Positions 33,648 to 42,078 of a stretch of 64,000 nucleotides of DNA are shown here, piece after piece (within the stretch, counting starts at the first letter, position 1; every line of letters begins with the position of its first letter). A model generated the notes under the pieces. That model had not been told where the DNA came from and did no database searches. It saw nothing but the letters and a program-made list of their open reading frames with translations. The translations under genes were made by a program, and so were the position numbers. The stretch is from Mesorhizobium hawassense (GTDB lineage Bacteria > Pseudomonadota > Alphaproteobacteria > Rhizobiales > Rhizobiaceae). The stretch spans positions 806,001 to 870,000 of the forward strand of contig NZ_QMBP01000001.1 in the NCBI RefSeq assembly GCF_003289945.1, in the 5' to 3' direction.

Positions 33648-36056
33648 GTGAAGTCGCATTATCGCGCGGTGGTCATCGGGGGAGGCGTGATCGGCGCCTC
33701 GGTGCTCTATCACCTGACACGTTTCGGCTGGAGCGACGTGGCGCTGATCGAGCGCGCCGAGCTGACGGCCGGCTCGACCTGGCATGCGGCGGCCGGCTTC
33801 CACGCGCTCAACGCCGATCCCAATGTCGCGGCGCTGCAGGACTACACCATCCGGCTCTACCGCGAGATCGAGGCCGAGTCCGGCCAGAATGCCGGCCTGC
33901 ACATGACCGGCGGCGTCAACATGGCGAGCGACCCGCAGCGCTGGGAATGGCTGAAATCGGCCTGGGCGGTGTTCCAGTCGGTCGGCATCGAGACGGCAAG
34001 GCTGGTGACGCCCGAGGAGATCAGGCAAATCTGTCCGATCGCCGATGTCACCGGCGTGCTCGGCGGTCTCTATGATTCCAACGAGGGCCATCTCGATCCT
34101 TACGGCACCACGCATGCCTATGCCGGCGCCGCCAGGAAACGCGGCGCCGACGTCATCCTGCGCAACCGCGTCGTCGAGTTGAGGCAGCGTGCCGATGGCG
34201 CCTGGGACGTCGTCACCGAAAAGGGCACGATCGTCGCCGAACACGTCGTCAATGCCGGCGGCCTGTGGGCCAAGCAGGTCGGGCTGATGGCCGGCGTCGA
34301 CCTGCCGGTGACGCCGATGGAGCACCATTATTTCATCACCGAGGACATTCCCGAGATCGCCGCGCTCGACAAGGAAATCGGCGTCGTCGTCGATCTGGAC
34401 GGGTTTTCCTATCTCAGGCAGGAGCGCAAGGGCATCCTGCTCGGCGTCTACGAGCAGAACCCGAAGCATTGGAACATGGACGGCGCGCCCTGGGATTACG
34501 GCATCGAGCTGATCCCGGAGGATATCGACCGCATCAGCCCGGAGCTTTCCAAGGCCTATGAGCGCTTTCCCTGCCTTGCCACGGCCGGCATCCGCAAATG
34601 GGTCAACGGCGCCTTCACCTTCACGCCGGACGGCAATCCGCTGGTCGGCCCGGTCAAGGGAGTGCGCAATTACTGGGTGGCTTGCGGCGTCATGGCCGGC
34701 TTCAGCCAGGGCGGCGGCGTCGGCAAGTCGCTGGCCGAATGGATGATCTACGGCGAGCCGCAGGCCGACATCTTCGGCATGGACGTCGCCCGCTACGGCG
34801 CATTCGCAGCCAACCGCGAATATCTCAAGCAAACGACGCGCCAGTTCTACGCGCGCCGCTTCGTCATGACCTTCCCCAACGAGCGGCTGCCGGCCGGCCG
34901 GCCCTTGAAGCGGCCCGGCGCCTATGACGGCATGAGCGCCGCCGGCTGCGAATGGACGGCGTCGTGGGGGCTGGAAATCCCCGCCTATTTCGCGCCAATG
35001 GGTTTTCGCGAAGAGACGACGCTGAAGCGCTCCAACGCTTTCGACATCGTCGGCGACGAAGTGCTGCAGGTGCGCCGCGCAGCCGGCCTCGTCGATACCA
35101 CGGCCTTCTCGCGCTACGCCGTGTCGGGACCGGGCGCTGCGGCCTGGCTCGACCGGCTGCTCGCCTGCCGGCTGCCTAAGCCCGGGCGCGCGAAGCTGGC
35201 GCCGATGCTTGGGTCCGACGGCCGGCTGAAGGGTGATCTCACCGTGCTCAACTGGGGCGGCGAATACTGGATCATGGGTTCCTATTATTTGCGCGAATTC
35301 CACATGCGCTGGTTCGAAGCCCATCTGCCCGATGATGTCACCGTCACCGACATTTCCGACGCCATGTCCGGCTTCCTCGTCACCGGGCCGAATGCAAGGA
35401 AGATCGTCGAGCGCACCACGCATCAGGATATCTCCGCCAAGGCTTTCCCTTTCATGGCTTGCGGCACCTTCGACATCGGCATGGTTCGCGCCCGGGTCTC
35501 GCGGCTGTCGATTGCCGGCGAGCTTGGTTTCGAGATCAACTGTCCGGCCACCCTGCATGCGAGCCTGCGTGAGACACTGCTGGCCGCCGGCGAGGACCTC
35601 GGCCTTGCCGAGATCGGCTACTACGCGCTGAATTCGCTCAGGCTGGAAAAGAGTTTCGGCATCTGGTCGCGCGAATTCACGCAAGGCTACACGCCCGGCG
35701 AGACAGGGCTCGACCGCTTCATCGCCTTCGACAAGGGCGATTTCATCGGCCGCGAAGCGGCGCTCAAGGAGCGCGAGGGAGATGTTTCGCGGCGCATCGT
35801 GACGCTGGAAGTCGATGCCGTCGATGCCGATGCCAGCGGCTTCGAGCCGGTCTGGTCCAAAGGCCGGCGCGTCGGCTTCGTCACCTCCGGCGGCTATGGC
35901 TACACGCTCGGCAAGAGCGTCGCCCTGGCGCTGCTCGATGACGATTTCGCCGGGGAGGGGACCGAGCTTTCCGTACACATTGTCGGGGTCGAACGGCCGG
36001 CGCGCGTCATCGCGGCCTCGCCTTACGACGCGCATGGCAATGCGATGCGGCAATGA
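33648..36056 (+). CDS. FAD-dependent dehydrogenase fused to GcvT domain (dimethylglycine/sarcosine dehydrogenase-like)
   Basis: 802 residues from GTG 33648, which has GAGGGAGAGG just upstream and leaves the palindrome outside the gene; ATG 33612 is weaker. N-terminal DAO fold (~1-380) with VVIGGGVIGASVLYHL and GSTWHAAA, whose His matches the covalent-FAD His of dimethylglycine dehydrogenase. C-terminal (~440-800) GcvT/aminomethyltransferase folate-binding domain and barrel. Oxidatively demethylates N-methyl amines, passing the one-carbon unit to tetrahydrofolate. 12 bases before the MttB-like gene; probable operon. Substrate not determinable. Confidence 0.88.
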   Translation: MKSHYRAVVIGGGVIGASVLYHLTRFGWSDVALIERAELTAGSTWHAAAGFHALNADPNVAALQDYTIRLYREIEAESGQNAGLHMTGGVNMASDPQRWEWLKSAWAVFQSVGIETARLVTPEEIRQICPIADVTGVLGGLYDSNEGHLDPYGTTHAYAGAARKRGADVILRNRVVELRQRADGAWDVVTEKGTIVAEHVVNAGGLWAKQVGLMAGVDLPVTPMEHHYFITEDIPEIAALDKEIGVVVDLDGFSYLRQERKGILLGVYEQNPKHWNMDGAPWDYGIELIPEDIDRISPELSKAYERFPCLATAGIRKWVNGAFTFTPDGNPLVGPVKGVRNYWVACGVMAGFSQGGGVGKSLAEWMIYGEPQADIFGMDVARYGAFAANREYLKQTTRQFYARRFVMTFPNERLPAGRPLKRPGAYDGMSAAGCEWTASWGLEIPAYFAPMGFREETTLKRSNAFDIVGDEVLQVRRAAGLVDTTAFSRYAVSGPGAAAWLDRLLACRLPKPGRAKLAPMLGSDGRLKGDLTVLNWGGEYWIMGSYYLREFHMRWFEAHLPDDVTVTDISDAMSGFLVTGPNARKIVERTTHQDISAKAFPFMACGTFDIGMVRARVSRLSIAGELGFEINCPATLHASLRETLLAAGEDLGLAEIGYYALNSLRLEKSFGIWSREFTQGYTPGETGLDRFIAFDKGDFIGREAALKEREGDVSRRIVTLEVDAVDADASGFEPVWSKGRRVGFVTSGGYGYTLGKSVALALLDDDFAGEGTELSVHIVGVERPARVIAASPYDAHGNAMRQ

Positions 36057-36068
36057 GGAGGAACCGCC

Positions 36069-37619
36069 ATGATTGACGAGGCCGCACGTGATCTCAGGCG
36101 CGAACGCCGCCGGGGGCGCAGCGAGGCTGGCAGCGAGTCGAGCCGTCACCCGAACTACCGCACGCTGAAGAACCCCTTCCTGCCGCAGCCGATCTTTTCC
36201 GACGACCACGTCGCGGCCATCCACGACACCGCGCTGCGCGTGCTGGAAGAGCTCGGCATCAAGGTGCTGCTGCCCGAGGCGCGGGCGATCTACGCCAGGG
36301 CGGGCGCAATCGTTGACGAAGGGGGCCAGATGGTGCGCATCGGCCGCGACATGGTCGCGGCAGCGTTGGCTGCTGCGCCGCGCTCCATCCTCGCCCATGG
36401 CGGCGCACGCGAGCGTGACCTGATGCTAGAGCTTGGATCCATGACCTTTCTCGCCGGAGCAGGCGCGCCCAACGTCACCGATCTCGAACGCGGGCGCAGG
36501 CCCGGCACCTTCGCCGCCTTTGAGGAACTGACCAAGCTCATTCAGCATTTCGACGTGCTGCATATGCTTTGTCCCTCCGTCGAGCCGCAGGATGTCGACA
36601 CCCGTTTTCGTCATTACGCCACCAATCGGGCTCAACTGACACTCTCGGACAAGTTCCCCTTCGTGTTCGCGCGCGGCACGCCGCAGGTCGACGACAGCTT
36701 CGAGATGCTCCGGCTGGCACGTGGCCTTACGGAGGACGAGTTCCGGGCCGGCGCCTATTGCTACACCGTCATCAACACCAATTCGCCGCGCCAGCTGGAC
36801 ATCCCGATGGCGCAAGGCATCATCGATTTCGCCAAGGCCGGCCAGGTGTCGATCATCACGCCGTTCTGCCTGGCCGGCGCCATGGCGCCGATCACGGTCG
36901 CCGGCGCGCTGACGTTGCAGCATGCCGAGGCGCTGGCCGGTCTGACGCTCGCCCAGATCGTGCGGCCCGGCGCGCCGGTGGTCTATGGCTCCTTCTCGTC
37001 CAATGTCGACATGAAGTCGGGCGCGCCGGCCTTCGGCACGCCTGAGCACATCAAGGCGACGCTGGGGGCGGGGCAACTCGCCCGCTACACCGGCTTGCCC
37101 TGGCGCTCCGGCGGCGGCAGCGCCGCCAACGTCTCCGATGCTCAGGCGGCCCACGAGACGCAGTTCGCGCTTTGGGGCTCGGTGCTTGCCGGCGCCACCG
37201 TCTGCATCCACTCCGCCGGCTGGCTGGAAGGCGGCCTGAGCGTCTCGATGGAAAAGCTGATCATAGACATCGAGGCGCTGCAGACCATTGCCGAGCTTTG
37301 CGCCGCGACACCCGGCGATGCCGACGCCATCGGCTTCGAGGCCATCGCCGAAGTGCAGCCGGGCGGCCACTTCTTCTCCGCCGCCCACACCATGTCGCGC
37401 TATCGCACCGCCTTCTACGAGCCGCTGGTCGCCGACTGGTCGAATTTCGGCAATTGGACGCAATCCGGTTCGAAGACGGCGACGGAGCGCGCGACCGGCA
37501 TCTGGAAGCGGATTCTCGCCGACTTCCAGCCGCCGCCCGCCGCAGCAGCCACGGCCGGTGTGCTCGACGAGTTCATCGCCAAGCGCACTGAAGAGGGTGG
37601 CGCGGCGCCGGTCTCATAA
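36069..37619 (+). CDS. MttB-superfamily methyltransferase (non-pyrrolysine)
   Basis: 516 residues, AGGAGGAACCGCC before the ATG. Trimethylamine methyltransferase family fold: HDTALRVLEELGIKVL, FLAGAGAPNVTDLERGRRPGT, NTNSPRQLDIPMAQGI, VVYGSFSSNVDMKSGAPAFGTPEH. The frame is uninterrupted, so no in-frame amber codon for pyrrolysine, unlike archaeal MttB. Non-Pyl members include glycine-betaine, proline-betaine and carnitine methyltransferases that methylate a corrinoid protein. No corrinoid protein gene is visible beside it. With the oxidase/GcvT partner it may handle a quaternary amine aerobically. Confidence 0.87.
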   Translation: MIDEAARDLRRERRRGRSEAGSESSRHPNYRTLKNPFLPQPIFSDDHVAAIHDTALRVLEELGIKVLLPEARAIYARAGAIVDEGGQMVRIGRDMVAAALAAAPRSILAHGGARERDLMLELGSMTFLAGAGAPNVTDLERGRRPGTFAAFEELTKLIQHFDVLHMLCPSVEPQDVDTRFRHYATNRAQLTLSDKFPFVFARGTPQVDDSFEMLRLARGLTEDEFRAGAYCYTVINTNSPRQLDIPMAQGIIDFAKAGQVSIITPFCLAGAMAPITVAGALTLQHAEALAGLTLAQIVRPGAPVVYGSFSSNVDMKSGAPAFGTPEHIKATLGAGQLARYTGLPWRSGGGSAANVSDAQAAHETQFALWGSVLAGATVCIHSAGWLEGGLSVSMEKLIIDIEALQTIAELCAATPGDADAIGFEAIAEVQPGGHFFSAAHTMSRYRTAFYEPLVADWSNFGNWTQSGSKTATERATGIWKRILADFQPPPAAAATAGVLDEFIAKRTEEGGAAPVS

Positions 37620-37710
37620 TTTGATGAAACGTAATAAATTCGAGACCTTCGCCATTCACGTTGTAGCCGAGACGATTCGCGATCTGGCATCCGGTTGCGA
37701 GCACGGCTAG

Positions 37711-37757
37711 GTTGCCGCTCGGATCGGCAATTGGGTTGCCGATCGGATCGGCAATGG
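37711..37757 (+). repeat. Two-copy tandem repeat
   Basis: Two adjacent copies of a ~24-base unit starting GTTGCCG(C/A)TCGGATCGGCAAT at 37711 and 37735, differing at one base plus ends. Each contains the dyad GCCGATC-GGATCGGC. It lies between the MttB-like and DUF3168 genes. Could be a small slippage repeat or binding site. Confidence 0.7.
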
Positions 37758-37781
37758 AGACATGTTGGCGATGGGAGAGAA

Positions 37782-38189
37782 ATGACGGCGCCTGGCGATT
37801 TGATGCAGGCCTTGTTCCTGCGGCTGAAGACCGACGCCACGCTGTCGGCGCTGCTGGGCGGCGTCGGTCTGCTCGAAAGCGCGAGCGACAAAGCGGCATT
37901 CCCTCACGTCACTTACGGCCGCACCAGCGCCTTCAATCTGGAAAGCGGCTCCGACAACGACCACGATCAGCTCGTCACCTTCCATATCTGGTCGAAAGCT
38001 CAGGGCGAGGGTGAGACGCGCCTCATCATGGACAGCATCAGGGCGCGCCTAGATGGCGCGGCATTCTCCATCGGCTCGCGCGGCCAGACGCGCCTGTCGC
38101 TGGAATTCGCCGAAGCGCGCTACGACGAGGACCTGACCGTCCATCACGGACTGCTGCGCTTTCGCGCGCTGACGCAGGAAGCCGCCTGA
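37782..38189 (+). CDS. DUF3168-family protein (phage/GTA head-tail connector type), orphan
   Basis: 135 residues from ATG 37782 (GGGAGAGAA upstream). Pattern: LMQALFLRLKTDATLSALLGG, FPHVTYGRTSAF, DQLVTFHIWSK, LSLEFAEARYDED-x-TVHHGLLRFRALTQE, which fits DUF3168 proteins normally found in tailed phage or gene-transfer-agent clusters, where they act near head-tail completion. No other phage gene is adjacent, so this is a stray or domesticated copy. Function here unknown. Confidence 0.8.
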   Translation: MTAPGDLMQALFLRLKTDATLSALLGGVGLLESASDKAAFPHVTYGRTSAFNLESGSDNDHDQLVTFHIWSKAQGEGETRLIMDSIRARLDGAAFSIGSRGQTRLSLEFAEARYDEDLTVHHGLLRFRALTQEAA

Positions 38190-38207
38190 GCGATTGCCGC
38201 CCGAAGG

Positions 38208-38594
38208 TCAGAGCTGCGCCTGGATGGCGGCCTTGTCGATGACCGACCAGACCTCGCTTATGCGGCCGTCGCGAAACTCGTAGAAAACGTTTTCGGCGAA
38301 CGAAACCCGTTTGCCGTGAACCGGCAGCCCGAACAGCACGCCTTTGGGATGGCAGTCGAAATGCAGGCGCGCCGCCACGCGCGGCGGCTCCGAGATCAGA
38401 AATTCGATAGTGAAGCGCAGGTCGGGAATGGCCTCGAAATCACCCTCCAGCATGCGGCGATAGCCCGAAGGCCCGATCGTCTCGCCATTATACTGCACCT
38501 CTTCGCCGACGAAGCGGCCGAGATTGTCCCAGTCCTGGCCGTTCAGGCAGGCGATGTAGCCCCGGTAGAGATCGGCAATATCCTCGCGCGTCAT
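38208..38594 (-). CDS. SnoaL-like / NTF2-fold ester cyclase-like protein
   Basis: 128 residues. NTF2-like fold of the SnoaL group: YRGYIACLNGQDWDNLGRFVGEEVQYNG, GYRRMLEGDFEAIPDLRFTIEFLI, G-x-LFGLPVHGKRVSFAENVFYEFRDGRISEVWSVIDKAAI. Small cytosolic; relatives are polyketide cyclases or of unknown function. Single gene, convergent with the DUF3168 gene. Confidence 0.82.
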   Translation of the reverse strand: MTREDIADLYRGYIACLNGQDWDNLGRFVGEEVQYNGETIGPSGYRRMLEGDFEAIPDLRFTIEFLISEPPRVAARLHFDCHPKGVLFGLPVHGKRVSFAENVFYEFRDGRISEVWSVIDKAAIQAQL

Positions 38595-38638
38595 CGCATG
38601 CTCCCATGGTCGGCGGGCCGTTCTACACTAGCTAGGGC

Positions 38639-38765
38639 TAGAGCGATTCCAGGAAAGTGTGAGCGGTTAGGCTCGGCGACTTCGCCGTAGCCTTCCGCCA
38701 GGAATTGCGTCAAAACAAAGAGATAGAGCGGTTCGCCGTTTCCGTGAAACGGTGAAACGCTCTAG
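38639..38765. repeat. Hairpin repeat, arm type GATTCC/GGAATT, with inner hairpin, long form
   Basis: GAGCGATTCCAGGAAAGTG, inner dyad GGCTCGGCGA-CTT-CGCCGTAGCC, CAGGAATTGCG, then the companion block GAGCGGTT ... TTTCC-GTGAAACGG ... GCTCTA. Degenerate (AAAGTG rather than AAAAGTG). The rest of the 349-base gap 38595-38943 holds ACGTTCAGCCCGTATGCGTTAG-like DNA before the FeuN-like gene and nothing clearly coding. Confidence 0.7.
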
Positions 38766-38943
38766 GCGCGGAATCCGCAGCCGAAAAGCGTGGCGGATCG
38801 AATGATTTTCCGGCTATGAATTCGGAAACCGGGATCGAGGGAGGCCCTGGCATCGACACGCGCGCAGGGGGAATGGCGAGCATGGAGTTTCGGGTGTTCA
38901 CCGTTCATTTCACGTTCAGCCCGTATGCGTTAGAACCGTGATT

Positions 38944-39243
38944 ATGAAAAACCTTGGCTCACATCTCCGCAAAGCAGCGCTGGCGCTTGCCGCAGCCAGC
39001 CTCTTTGCCTCGCAGGCGACCGCCCTGCCGGTCGTCGAGCCGTCGGTCGATCAGCCAGTCGTGCTCGCCGCCGGCGATTGCTATGCCATCGGCCAGCAGG
39101 TCGCCGCGCAAAATGGCGGCACGCTGGCCAAGGCGTCGCAGGCGACGCGGGGCGGCCAGCCGGTCTGCGTCATCGTCGTGCTCGTCCCCGGTAAGGACGG
39201 CCAGCGGCCGCGTCGCTCGGAAATCGTCGTCCCGGCGGGCTGA
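38944..39243 (+). CDS. Small exported FeuN-like protein upstream of the feuP/feuQ-type pair
   Basis: 99 residues from ATG 38944. Signal peptide (LRKAALALAAASLFASQATA), then a short periplasmic domain: GDCYAIGQQVAAQNGGTLAKASQATRGGQPVCVIVVLVPG, PepSY-like, ending basic (QRPRRSEIVVPAG). Position directly before a FeuP-type regulator and FeuQ-type kinase matches FeuN of S. meliloti, a small periplasmic inhibitor of FeuQ. Two Cys could form a disulfide. Sequence identity to FeuN was not checked. Confidence 0.65.
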   Translation: MKNLGSHLRKAALALAAASLFASQATALPVVEPSVDQPVVLAAGDCYAIGQQVAAQNGGTLAKASQATRGGQPVCVIVVLVPGKDGQRPRRSEIVVPAG

Positions 39244-39306
39244 CGCACTCGTTTCCCAGGCCAGCGGAATCGGCCTATACGTCTATCCAGCAACAGGCTT
39301 CAACCC

Positions 39307-39972
39307 ATGCGCGTGCTCGTCGTCGAGGATGACAAGGATCTCAACCGGCAACTGGCCGACGCGCTGGTCGACGCCGGCTATGTCGTCGACCGTGCCTACG
39401 ACGGCGAGGAGGGGCATTTCCTCGGCGACACCGAGCCATACGATGCTGTCGTCCTCGATATCGGCTTGCCGCAGATGGACGGCATCAGCGTCGTCGAACG
39501 CTGGCGCCGCGGCGACCGCAAGATGCCGGTGCTGATCCTGACCGCCCGCGACCGCTGGAGCGACAAGGTGGCCGGCATCGATGCCGGCGCCGACGACTAC
39601 GTCACCAAGCCGTTCCACATCGAGGAGGTGCTGGCGCGGGTGCGGGCATTGATCCGCCGCGCCGCCGGCCACGCTTCGTCGGAACTCACCTGCGGGCCGC
39701 TCCGGCTCGACACCAAGGCGTCCAAGGCCGATGTGAACGGCGTGCCGCTGAAACTCACCTCGCACGAGTTCCGGCTGCTCGCCTATCTGATGCATCACAT
39801 GGGCAAGGTGGTGTCGCGCACCGAGCTGGTCGAGCATCTCTACGATCAGGATTTTGACCGCGATTCCAACACCATCGAGGTGTTTGTCGGCCGGCTTCGC
39901 AAGAAGATGGGCATCGACATGATCGAAACCGTGCGGGGCATGGGCTATCGCATGCGCGAGCCGGAGGCGTGA
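39307..39972 (+). CDS. feuP: OmpR-family response regulator, FeuP-like
   Basis: 221 residues. Receiver domain with MRVLVVEDDKDLNRQL, phospho-Asp in YDAVVLDIGLPQMDG (~52), Lys in YVTKPF (~102), then OmpR winged-helix DNA-binding domain (LTSHEFRLLAYLMHHMGKVVSRTELVEHLYD ... VGRLRKKMG). Located with a feuN-like gene and a kinase immediately downstream. In rhizobia FeuP/Q control cyclic glucan export (ndvA) and are needed for symbiosis. Symbol by arrangement. Confidence 0.82.
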   Translation: MRVLVVEDDKDLNRQLADALVDAGYVVDRAYDGEEGHFLGDTEPYDAVVLDIGLPQMDGISVVERWRRGDRKMPVLILTARDRWSDKVAGIDAGADDYVTKPFHIEEVLARVRALIRRAAGHASSELTCGPLRLDTKASKADVNGVPLKLTSHEFRLLAYLMHHMGKVVSRTELVEHLYDQDFDRDSNTIEVFVGRLRKKMGIDMIETVRGMGYRMREPEA

Positions 39973-39994
39973 CGCGGAACCGCTGAAGCCAACC

Positions 39995-41383
39995 ATGAAT
40001 ACGCGGCTGTCGAGGCTGCGGCTCTGGCCGCGCTCGCTGACCTTTCGCGTCATCGGCTTTTCCACCATCTGGGCGATCCTGACGCTGGTCGTCATCTTCA
40101 CCCTCATCACCACGCTTTACCGCCAGGCCAGCGAACGCGGCTTCGACAGTCTGCTGTCGGCGCATCTGTTCAACCTGATTGGCTCCGTCGGCATTTCCGA
40201 CAATGGCGCGCTGACCGGTTCGCCCGACCTCGGCGACCTGCGCTTTTCCCAACCGAATTCCGGCTGGTATTGGTCGGTGGAGCCGGCCTCGGAAGACGTG
40301 CACGGCGAACTTCATTCCTCCTCGATGACGACCTCGCTCCTGTCGCCCAGCGTCGCCGAAGTGCCGTTCAATTCGAACTTCCAGCGCAGCTACTCGATGG
40401 AAGGCATCAAGGGCGAGCAGCTCCAGGTGTTCGAGAGCGAGTTCGTTCTGGACGCCAAGAACCGCGCCGCCCGTTTCCGCGTCATGGGCAACCACAGCGA
40501 GCTCGAGCAGGAGATTGCGAGCTTCCAGCGCCGCCTGCTCACCTATCTCTCGCTGTTTGGCGCCGGCATGATCGCCATCAACGCCATCGCCATCCTGCTC
40601 GGCCTGCAGCCGTTACGACGGGTGCGCAACGCGCTCGCCATGGTGCGCGAAGGCACCGCGCAACGGCTCGACGGCAGCTTTCCGGCCGAGATCGAGCCGC
40701 TGGCCAACGAGACCAATGCGCTGATCGAGAACAACCGGCGTATCGTCGAACGTTCGCGCACGCAGGTCGGCAATCTTGCCCATTCGCTGAAGACGCCGCT
40801 TGCCGTGCTGATCAACGAGGGTCGCGCGCTCGGCGGCGCCAAGGGCCAACTGATCGCCGACCAGGCCGCCTCGATGCAGAAGCAGGTCGACCACTATCTG
40901 CAGCGCGCCCGCGTCGCCGCGCAGCGCGACAGCGTTGTCTTCCGCACGCCTGTATCTCCGCTGGTCGAACGCATGGTGCGCGTGCTGCAAAAGCTCAACC
41001 CGCAGACGAAGCTGACACTGTCGCCGCCGCCGGCCGAGATCGTCTTTGCCGGCGAGCGCGAGGATTTGGAGGAACTGCTCGGCAACCTGCTCGACAATGC
41101 GATGAAATGGGCAAGGAGCGCTGTTGCCGTTTCGGTCGCGCTTGCGCCGGGAATGAGCAACCTGTTCGAAATCGTTATAGAGGACGATGGCCCGGGAATT
41201 CCGGAAGACAGCGCGCGGGAAGTGTTGAAGCGTGGCAAGAGACTCGACGAGACGAAGCCGGGAACAGGGCTCGGACTGGCCATTGTCGCCGACCTCGTCA
41301 ACGAGTATGGAGGCTCGCTGGCGCTGGAACGGTCCGGCATGGGCGGCTTGAGGGCGGTGGTGAGGTTGCGGAGCCTTCAATGA
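39995..41383 (+). CDS. feuQ: Membrane sensor histidine kinase, FeuQ-like
   Basis: 462 residues. Two membrane segments (~22-44 and ~180-204) flank a periplasmic sensor of ~130 residues; HAMP-like linker; HisKA with VGNLAHSLKTPLAVL (phospho-His ~268); HATPase_c motifs NLLDNAMKWA, EDDGPGIP, GTGLGLAIVADLV. PhoQ/OmpR-partner class. Follows the regulator by 22 bases. The periplasmic domain is the expected target of the FeuN-like protein. Confidence 0.82.
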   Translation: MNTRLSRLRLWPRSLTFRVIGFSTIWAILTLVVIFTLITTLYRQASERGFDSLLSAHLFNLIGSVGISDNGALTGSPDLGDLRFSQPNSGWYWSVEPASEDVHGELHSSSMTTSLLSPSVAEVPFNSNFQRSYSMEGIKGEQLQVFESEFVLDAKNRAARFRVMGNHSELEQEIASFQRRLLTYLSLFGAGMIAINAIAILLGLQPLRRVRNALAMVREGTAQRLDGSFPAEIEPLANETNALIENNRRIVERSRTQVGNLAHSLKTPLAVLINEGRALGGAKGQLIADQAASMQKQVDHYLQRARVAAQRDSVVFRTPVSPLVERMVRVLQKLNPQTKLTLSPPPAEIVFAGEREDLEELLGNLLDNAMKWARSAVAVSVALAPGMSNLFEIVIEDDGPGIPEDSAREVLKRGKRLDETKPGTGLGLAIVADLVNEYGGSLALERSGMGGLRAVVRLRSLQ

Positions 41384-41510
41384 TGTTTTTTATCGATTTG
41401 CGTGTTGCGGCCAACGGCCAAATTTCCGACAAATATCAATACTATGGGCTCGATATCCTCCCCGATGACGCAGCCCCAGCTCATCCCGCTCAAGAGAACC
41501 GGTTGTTGGC

Positions 41511-41948
41511 ATGAAGATTCGCGTCGCGCTCGTTTCCGCCCTGCTTGCCGTTTCCGGTTGCTCGACGCTCAGCCGGAGCGGGCCAACCTCTCCGGTCACG
41601 CCTGTCTCCACGCCGCCCACCGGCGGCAAGGTGTCGACCAGCATCGTCTCGGCCATGAATGGCGGGCTTATCGGTGGATCGATCGGCTCGGGCCTGAGCG
41701 ATGCCGAGAAGCGCAAGGGGCTGGAAGCCGAGTACAAGGCGCTGGAATACAACACCAGCGGCCAGAAGGTGACGTGGAAGAGCGACAACTCCTCGCATTA
41801 CGGCGAGGTGACCGCCGCCCAGCCTTATCGTGTCGGCTCGCAGGACTGCCGCCAGTACACCCACACCGTCTACACCAGCGGCGCCGGCGTCACCGCGCGC
41901 GGCACCGCCTGCCGCAATGCCGACGGCAGCTGGACACCGCTGACCTAG
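41511..41948 (+). CDS. Outer-membrane lipoprotein, 17-kDa surface antigen type
   Basis: 145 residues. Lipobox LLAVSGC-S (Cys ~17), Thr/Pro linker, glycine-zipper-like [13 protein letters not shown], then a surface-antigen C-terminal domain ([48 protein letters not shown], with C-R-N-x-D-G-x-W end). Resembles RT0821/Rickettsia 17-kDa family proteins. Probable structural or stress role in the outer membrane. Confidence 0.82.
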   Translation: MKIRVALVSALLAVSGCSTLSRSGPTSPVTPVSTPPTGGKVSTSIVSAMNGGLIGGSIGSGLSDAEKRKGLEAEYKALEYNTSGQKVTWKSDNSSHYGEVTAAQPYRVGSQDCRQYTHTVYTSGAGVTARGTACRNADGSWTPLT

Positions 41949-42078
41949 AAAGGAAACCGGGCCGGCCTCATTATTCGGTCAGGTTGACGTCGATCAAGGT
42001 GAGACTGTCGATCTGCCGTCAAAGCGTCGCACTACGCTTGTGTTGGCAGGGCTGAGCTCTGCCTTTATTGGAAGAGCC

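Noticed and set aside
33591..36398. 935-residue open frame on the minus strand
   Set aside because: It lies opposite the FAD/GcvT gene and runs into the MttB gene; composition is Arg/Gly/Ala/His-rich with no recognisable domain, typical of GC-rich antisense frames.
37624..37710. 28-codon frame starting MKRNKFETFAIHVV between MttB and DUF3168 genes
   Set aside because: No clear ribosome-binding site or known homologue; too short to support.
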